Shown here in pieces: positions 37,401 to 41,480 of a DNA stretch of 41,480 bases. The notes beneath the pieces are model-generated. The model saw nothing but the letters and a program-made list of their open reading frames with translations. It was not told the origin of the DNA and searched no databases. Within the stretch, counting starts at the first letter, position 1; every line of letters starts with the position of its first letter. Made by a program: the position numbers and the translations under genes. Origin of the DNA: a virus; IMG/VR virus record IMGVR_UViG_3300044712_001216, positions 1 through 41,480 of that record; one strand, written 5' to 3'.

Positions 37401-38132
37401 TTACGCGCGGGCGAACTCACCGCAGATCTTGAGCATCTCGCCGGTGAGCACCGCGGCGATCTCCGCCTCGGCCAGGCCCACCAGTTGGCTGGCCACCTGG
37501 GCCGGAACCATCATCATCCGGCTCTTCACCGCGCGGATGCGCTCGGTGCGTCCGCGTTCCACCTCCAGGCGGCTGACCAGTTCCTTATCCTTGATCAGGA
37601 TCTCCTGGGCGGCCTTGAGGCCGCGGAACTTGGTGGCCGCCAGTTCCGCATCGGCGCTGTTCTTGCTGTCCAGCAGCTCGCGCTGCGTGATCCGCAGTTG
37701 CCGCTCCAGCTCCGCCGCATCCAGCGGCTCCCCGTCACCGCCTCGTTCCCCGGCGCCGGCCTCCGGGACAGGCCCAGCGGCCGCGACTTCGGGGGAAGGA
37801 GGCTCAACTCGGTCGCGGCGACTGTGCAGCCTCGCCGGCCTTCTGGGCGGCGTCGGCCGCGGCGGCGTCTTGCCCGGTTGTTTCCCGCCCTCGGGCGGCC
37901 CGGAGTCATCCCGGCCGGGCGTTGCCACCGCCGCGGCTGCCGGTGCAGGCGCGGGCGCGGGGGCCCGATGCGGCTGGATCCACTGGGCCACGAAGCGATC
38001 GATCGCCTCACGAACCAGCTCCTGGCCAGCGGCGATCGGCCACTTGGGATGGCGTTTCCACTTGCTCACCGCCGGCTTGGAGACGCCGTGCGCCCTGGCC
38101 ACCGCCACCAGGTTTTCATAGACCTCCGCCAT
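37401..38132 (-). CDS. Terminase small subunit (Nu1-like)
   Basis: The 243-residue protein has an N-terminal helix-turn-helix (LVAVARAHGVSKPAVSKWKR) as in lambda gpNu1, a Pro/Ala-rich linker (about 55-135), and a C-terminal helical domain (AAELERQLRITQRELLDSK, VSRLEVERGRTERIRAVKS, EAEIAAVLTGEML), matching Nu1-type terminases. The HTH should bind a packaging site; the preceding 38133-38388 gap contains palindromes. It precedes the large subunit by one gene. Confidence 0.85.
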   Translation of the reverse strand: MAEVYENLVAVARAHGVSKPAVSKWKRHPKWPIAAGQELVREAIDRFVAQWIQPHRAPAPAPAPAAAAVATPGRDDSGPPEGGKQPGKTPPRPTPPRRPARLHSRRDRVEPPSPEVAAAGPVPEAGAGERGGDGEPLDAAELERQLRITQRELLDSKNSADAELAATKFRGLKAAQEILIKDKELVSRLEVERGRTERIRAVKSRMMMVPAQVASQLVGLAEAEIAAVLTGEMLKICGEFARA

Positions 38133-38388
38133 CAGCCTTCACCCATCCACTCGCCCGTCCTGCATTCACTCGCCCCGGCCAGCCAGCCCACGCCATGCGG
38201 GCATCTTTCAGCATCCGGTTAACCCGCCGGCCCTGCCGGCCGGAGTTAACTCCGGTTTGCCGCCCGGAAATTTCTCATCGCGCGAGCTAAGCCAAACCTC
38301 GGTCGGCCACCCCCTGTAAGGACCCGGACACAATGTCACTGCCATTTTGGCGGTGCCAACATGTCGCAAGTCATTATGTCGCATAAGG
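38133..38388. other. Gap before terminase: candidate packaging/regulatory region
   Basis: The 256-base gap has no gene. It contains a perfect 16-bp palindrome, CCGGAGTTAACTCCGG (38240-38255), next to a GCCGGC pair, a near-hairpin CACTGCC-ATTTT-GGCGGTG (38337-38355), and two direct ATGTCGCA copies (38361-38368, 38376-38383; 15-bp period). Because it directly precedes the small terminase gene, cos/pac binding or late-promoter functions are plausible. I could not identify a cohesive end. Confidence 0.45.
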
Positions 38389-38673
38389 TTACAAATCATC
38401 CAAATTCATCCCGCCTTGGCTCACAGGAAGAAGCCGACGCCGCCCTCTGCTCATCAACAGTGATCGCACTTGTGGGTTGCGCCGAGCAGCACGGGCGAGC
38501 ATTTCGGACACTCGCGACTGACGCATATTGAGTGCTTCGGCCACCGCGTGCTGCGTCGGCTCCACATATAGGTAACACGCTACACATCGCACCTGCCTTT
38601 CGGTCAGACCAATGGCCTTAGCGGTTAACGCGCTGCCCATTCGTAAGGTGTGCCCGTTTATCCGGATATTCAT
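38389..38673 (-). CDS. Sigma-region-4/LuxR-like HTH regulator
   Basis: The 94-residue protein has TERQVRCVACYLYVEPTQHA, VAEALNMRQSRVSEMLARAA, a helix-turn-helix of the sigma region 4 or LuxR type. The start at 38673 forms an ATGA overlap with the upstream gene; a longer frame from 38847 is not needed. Its place just before the packaging genes suggests a late-transcription activator. It may act with the sigma factor at 31342-32040. Confidence 0.7.
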   Translation of the reverse strand: MNIRINGHTLRMGSALTAKAIGLTERQVRCVACYLYVEPTQHAVAEALNMRQSRVSEMLARAARRNPQVRSLLMSRGRRRLLPVSQGGMNLDDL

Positions 38674-39209
38674 AGCGCACTCACCACGATTTCCTTGCGT
38701 GCCCTTGCTGTTCTGATCTTGGCCAGGCTGATCGCAGACGTTGATCCCTGGAGCATCGACCGGGCGGTTGGTGTCATAGAGGCGTAGCGGCAGGTGTCGC
38801 AATGCCCGCTGCTGCCGATCATGTACCTGGGTTCCAGATGCCCACATCCCCTACACGTCACCATCCCGTGCAACACACACCCATTCATGCACCTGAAGAA
38901 ATAGACCCCCTTCACCTCCATCCAGACCTCAATCCTCCCGTCCCGCATTGCCGTATCGAGAATCGCAGCGTTCTCGATGGTGGCTTCCAGACTATGCCCA
39001 GGATGTTCACAAGGCGGTGGAAAAGCGGCCGCCCGATAAAGATGGGCCTCCACCCAGGGCAGTGATGGCATCCAGCGCAGCAGCTTTAACCTGGCCTGCT
39101 GGATGCGCTGCGCCCAGCACACATCCAATCCCACATCCTCGGGGGAGCGTGTGTCCAGTCCACCACGCAGGGGAGCCGCCTCCTTGCGCTTCTTGCCCAT
39201 AGTCTTCAT
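38670..39209 (-). CDS. Cys-rich hypothetical protein
   Basis: The 179-residue protein has a basic N terminus (MGKKRKEAAPLR), a zinc-binding-like C half (FRCMNGCVLHGMVTCRGCGH then HCDTCRY), giving several CxxC pairs, and a basic end. It may bind nucleic acid or a metal. It lies between the RuvC-like resolvase and the sigma-region-4-like gene and is coupled to the latter. No family recognised. Confidence 0.55.
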   Translation of the reverse strand: MKTMGKKRKEAAPLRGGLDTRSPEDVGLDVCWAQRIQQARLKLLRWMPSLPWVEAHLYRAAAFPPPCEHPGHSLEATIENAAILDTAMRDGRIEVWMEVKGVYFFRCMNGCVLHGMVTCRGCGHLEPRYMIGSSGHCDTCRYASMTPTARSMLQGSTSAISLAKIRTARARKEIVVSAL

Positions 39210-39859
39210 TCCATTTCTGGGAGCATCTCCTTACCCAGCTTCCCCTTGATCACCGGCAGCACCCGCGTGATCCACCAGAGCCCCAACCCGATCGCATCGT
39301 TCTCATCGTGCGACGCAACGCTGGCACCCATCACTGCCCGCACCAGCATCCGCGTCTCATCTTTGCTCTGATTCTTCTTCCAAATCCTCACGCTGGGCAG
39401 CCACACCCGACGCCTCGAGCCTGTGGTCATCTCGCACGTGGCGCCAACACACGCCCCAGCGGCAGACCCGTAGACGATCAGGTCGCCGGGGTTTCGCCGC
39501 TTGCCGTTCCCCCCCATCCGCTGCTCGCGGTCTGGCATCTCGATCACCACATCGCTCACGTGGTGCTCCCAGATCAGGAACCGCACCAACTCCGCGAGCT
39601 GCAGTAGCCTGTGGCCCTCTTTGCGGCTGGGGCGCCAGTGGCCACTGTCCCGCAATTCCGGCCGCTCTGGGAAGTCGGCCAGGATCGCCCATCCAGTGCA
39701 GGTGATCGAGGGATCGATCGCCAGCACGCTGTGCACGCCTCCAGCACAGTCGCACCATGAGCAGATCGCCGGCCGCAAGCTGACCCACTCGCAGCCGCCT
39801 GGGCAGGCCTGCCCTTCAGTGCAGCCACAGATCGAGCATGCGCGGGGCTGATCAGGCAT
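39206..39859 (-). CDS. RuvC-like Holliday-junction resolvase with N-terminal zinc motif
   Basis: The 217-residue protein has a Cys-rich N terminus (CSICGCTEGQACPGGC, then ICSWC; residues 8-36) and an RNase-H-fold RuvC domain. VLAIDPSITCTGWAI gives Asp49, VVIEMPD gives Glu107, and SHDENDAIGL gives Asp185/Asp188, the four acidic residues. It likely resolves recombination branches before packaging. ATG 39859 overlaps the previous stop. The zinc segment is an addition to ordinary RuvC and may bind branched DNA. Confidence 0.82.
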   Translation of the reverse strand: MPDQPRACSICGCTEGQACPGGCEWVSLRPAICSWCDCAGGVHSVLAIDPSITCTGWAILADFPERPELRDSGHWRPSRKEGHRLLQLAELVRFLIWEHHVSDVVIEMPDREQRMGGNGKRRNPGDLIVYGSAAGACVGATCEMTTGSRRRVWLPSVRIWKKNQSKDETRMLVRAVMGASVASHDENDAIGLGLWWITRVLPVIKGKLGKEMLPEME

Positions 39860-40334
39860 GGACCACCTCCTGTCGGAGCGACAGCCACGCCGCAAATCCG
39901 CCATGGGCCCGCCGATTGGGACACATGGTCAGCCTCGAGGCGTAGGCATCGCCAGCCTGCTGGCGACGTTCCTGGATGAACTCAGACCAGGCTGACTCCA
40001 GGTCCTGATCGGAAAGCTCGCCGACCAGGGCCAGATTGTGCTGCCTGCGCTTCTCTGCCTCGCTGCGATCGGCCGCGTTCCTTCGCCGACCTTCGAGGTA
40101 TTCAGCCACTGAGTCGGATTTCTTCGGGATGACCGCGTTGAGCAGTTGCGGGAGATCGAGGAATTTGTTGGTAGCGGCGTGATCGCGGATTTGCCTACGG
40201 ATCCTCTCGATCTCCCCAGCCCTATCTGGCAGCGCGGTAACCTTCTCGATGAATGTTGCGGCCATGCCGGCGGTCGTCATGGGCAACGTTTCCCGAAGAT
40301 ACTCCCCAAGCTCTTTGGCGTCCTTGATGTTCAT
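39852..40334 (-). CDS. Helical hypothetical replication-module protein
   Basis: The 160-residue protein is strongly helical and charged (RAGEIERIRRQIRDHAATNK, EAEKRRQHNLALVGELSDQD) with a C-terminal RRAHGGFAAWLSLRQ. It immediately follows the initiator-like gene in the same operon. A helicase-loader-like partner is one option given its position, but no motif supports this. Confidence 0.5.
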   Translation of the reverse strand: MNIKDAKELGEYLRETLPMTTAGMAATFIEKVTALPDRAGEIERIRRQIRDHAATNKFLDLPQLLNAVIPKKSDSVAEYLEGRRRNAADRSEAEKRRQHNLALVGELSDQDLESAWSEFIQERRQQAGDAYASRLTMCPNRRAHGGFAAWLSLRQEVVHA

Positions 40335-40852
40335 CGCAGTGCCTCCTCGATTTCCTCGCGCATCCGTATTTTTCTCGCCTCTCTCGCAGAGAGAGTTAAT
40401 TGGGTTTTCTTCTTATGGGTATTCTTAGAGTGCGCGCCGTGCACCACATCTGGTGCATGCTGTGCACTAGGCTGGTGCGCGCCGTGCACCACTCCTGGTG
40501 CATCTGGTGCACTAGCAGGGACACAATGGCACAGGTCGTTCACGAGGTATCTGTTAGATCCCCGTCCGGGTCCACCGATGGTCTCGATGGTGAGGTATTT
40601 CGACCCGCACTTTTCACAGCCGCGCGTGGTTAATGCCTTAATGCCATTGATCACGGCATGGCGCGATAGCCCTGTCTCTTTTTGGAGCAGGGAGATCGAC
40701 GGAAATGCCAGGCCGCGGTCATCCGCGTGCCGGTTGAGTGCGCAGCGCACCGCCCAGGCGTTCACGCCCATCCTCGCCACGTGCCCATCGTCAAAAGCGG
40801 CGTTAGACTCCCAGAACCAATTACGCCGCCGCCCATCTCGCAGCGCATCCAT
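40331..40852 (-). CDS. Replication-initiator-like winged-helix (HTH_36) protein
   Basis: The 173-residue protein has NWFWESNAAFD at the N terminus and a winged helix (AVRCALNRHADDRGLAFPSIS, LLQKETGLSRHAVINGIKAL), matching HTH_36-type phage initiators, where the second element gives the recognition helix. The C-terminal half is a low-complexity linker in which a 15-residue unit (APGVVHGAHQ / APDVVHGAHS) repeats because the DNA has a 45-bp tandem repeat. That DNA resembles iterons, so the origin may lie in this gene as in lambda O. The basic C terminus (KNTHKKKTQ) may bind DNA or a partner. Confidence 0.7.
   Translation of the reverse strand: MDALRDGRRRNWFWESNAAFDDGHVARMGVNAWAVRCALNRHADDRGLAFPSISLLQKETGLSRHAVINGIKALTTRGCEKCGSKYLTIETIGGPGRGSNRYLVNDLCHCVPASAPDAPGVVHGAHQPSAQHAPDVVHGAHSKNTHKKKTQLTLSAREARKIRMREEIEEALR
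40430..40515. repeat. Iteron-like 45-bp tandem repeat in the initiator gene
   Basis: GTGCGCGCCGTGCACCAC occurs at 40430-40447 and 40475-40492; the next parts (TGGTGCA, GTGCACTAG) also repeat at a 45-bp period. Each unit contains an inverted repeat, TGCACCA-N4-TGGTGCA. A comparatively AT-rich segment (40390-40430) adjoins. This is the expected look of an origin with initiator-binding sites and an unwinding region. Confidence 0.68.
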
Positions 40853-40855
40853 GCG

Positions 40856-41185
40856 TTATCCTCGGTCTGCAGCCTGCGGAATCCGCGAACCAGCCCCGAT
40901 CACGTGAGGGTTCAGTGGCGTCGACGTCCCAAGCGAGTGCCTCGGCCTCGCCTCGCCCGTGTCGGCCTGGTCGACCAGGCGGAAGTGATGCGACTTGACC
41001 GCAAACCACCCATCTGGACCTGGCACCTTAGCCCGCTGGTAGAATAGCGTGGCAACGCAGCCCGCCAGCTCCGCAGCCTCTTGGGCTGTGAGCTTGTGCC
41101 CAGGGCTCTCCTGGCTCTCATAGGCGCCACTGCTTTCGATGGCTTCTTGGTCATAGCGAGTCTCCTTTGAATTAACTCCGCTCAT
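40856..41185 (-). CDS. HTH-like hypothetical early protein
   Basis: The 109-residue protein has a possible excisionase-like HTH (LTAQEAAELAGCVATLFYQ, then GPDGWFAVKSHHFRLVD). The N-terminal part is polar and acidic, the C terminus is disordered. It ends just before the initiator start. It could regulate the early operon. Low-information sequence; assignment is weak. Confidence 0.45.
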   Translation of the reverse strand: MSGVNSKETRYDQEAIESSGAYESQESPGHKLTAQEAAELAGCVATLFYQRAKVPGPDGWFAVKSHHFRLVDQADTGEARPRHSLGTSTPLNPHVIGAGSRIPQAADRG

Positions 41186-41457
41186 CCGCGGGCCTCCGGC
41201 TTGCGCCAGCCGACTCCGGCCAGGCGGAAATAGGTCTCCTCATCGGGCACGGGAACAATCATGGGATTCAGGTCCGGCTGCCGGCACGTCGGGCAGATCG
41301 CGGCCGGGCCCTCGCCGTTGCGCTGGCGATAGAGCGTCTTGTTGCCCTGGCATCGCTCGCCCAGCTCCTCGACGCTGGCGTGATCTGGATCCGCTCCCCG
41401 CCAGCCGCAGCGGCATAGCCAGTCCCGCTTGTTGCGGACGTAGCCGCCAGCCTGCAT
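41182..41457 (-). CDS. Zinc-ribbon early protein
   Basis: The 91-residue protein has WLCRCGWRG and ICPTCRQPDLNP, two CxC/CxxC pairs forming a zinc ribbon, and a C-terminal strand (YFRLAGVGW). GGGAGGG lies 4-5 nt before the ATG. It is the first gene seen of the rightmost operon; its promoter may lie outside the window. No specific family. Confidence 0.55.
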   Translation of the reverse strand: MQAGGYVRNKRDWLCRCGWRGADPDHASVEELGERCQGNKTLYRQRNGEGPAAICPTCRQPDLNPMIVPVPDEETYFRLAGVGWRKPEARG

Positions 41458-41480
41458 GTAGCCCTCCCGCTGGAGCGCTG

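Noticed and set aside
40430-40515. CRISPR-like repeat
   Set aside because: Only two units, no unique spacers, in frame within a protein gene; interpreted as iterons.

Overview
The window reads as most of the genome of a temperate, long-tailed (siphovirus-like) phage of a Planctomycetota host. Four things support this. A lambda-type packaging and head module (small and large terminase, portal, prohead protease fused to the capsid protein) is followed by a long tail and fibre module. A tyrosine integrase sits beside a 3' tRNA-Cys fragment. That integrase carries motifs I associate with planctomycete integrases, and the host assignment is an inference from these motifs, high GC and dispersed palindromic repeats. 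Repeat copies flank the att core closely on both sides, which suggests an intact attP and therefore an unintegrated or circular genome form. Almost all genes lie on the minus strand, so transcription mostly runs from high to low coordinates.

Layout in the direction of transcription. 41457-38389: early/replication genes (zinc-ribbon protein, replication-initiator-like winged-helix protein with a tandem iteron-like repeat inside its gene, RuvC-like resolvase, sigma-region-4-like regulator). 38388-38133: palindrome-containing gap before the terminase. 38132-27554: packaging and head (terminase small subunit, DUF1937 protein, terminase large subunit, GNAT acetyltransferase, zinc ribbon, portal, an embedded FliA-like sigma factor, small head protein, protease-capsid fusion, DUF2190 protein with a membrane anchor). 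27469-10108: neck, tail and fibre genes, including a DUF115-like protein, a lipoprotein, an alpha/beta hydrolase with a small membrane protein (possible lysis pair), a fibre with an M14 carboxypeptidase domain, a gene with a -1 frameshift signal, and a tape-measure-like gene. 10107-8425: a control region with two divergent intergenic regions, a ribbon-helix-helix-like protein and an IrrE/ImmA-like metallopeptidase. 8424-5957: an operon of small early genes ending in DUF2303. 5886-3820: a tRNA-like element, excisionase, integrase and att site. 3819-1: a translationally coupled operon (D12 methyltransferase, 24-residue peptide, beta-helix protein, deoxyribosyltransferase-like protein, ASCH protein, radical SAM protein, PolX-like nucleotidyltransferase cut by the window edge).

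The most promising unusual elements are: (1) the seven-gene ATGA-coupled operon at 1-3819, whose enzyme mix suggests nucleotide or DNA modification; (2) the 8425-9693 switch, with 11-bp-phased operators, RHH-like proteins and an IrrE-like protease but no recognisable CI-type repressor; (3) the A9G frameshift signal at 18255-18264; (4) the 128-nt leucine-tRNA-like element at 5759-5886; (5) host-type palindromic repeats that have become coding sequence (lipoprotein signal peptide, terminase insertion). No canonical endolysin, replicative helicase or replicative polymerase was recognised in the window. All functional calls rest on motif recognition by eye.
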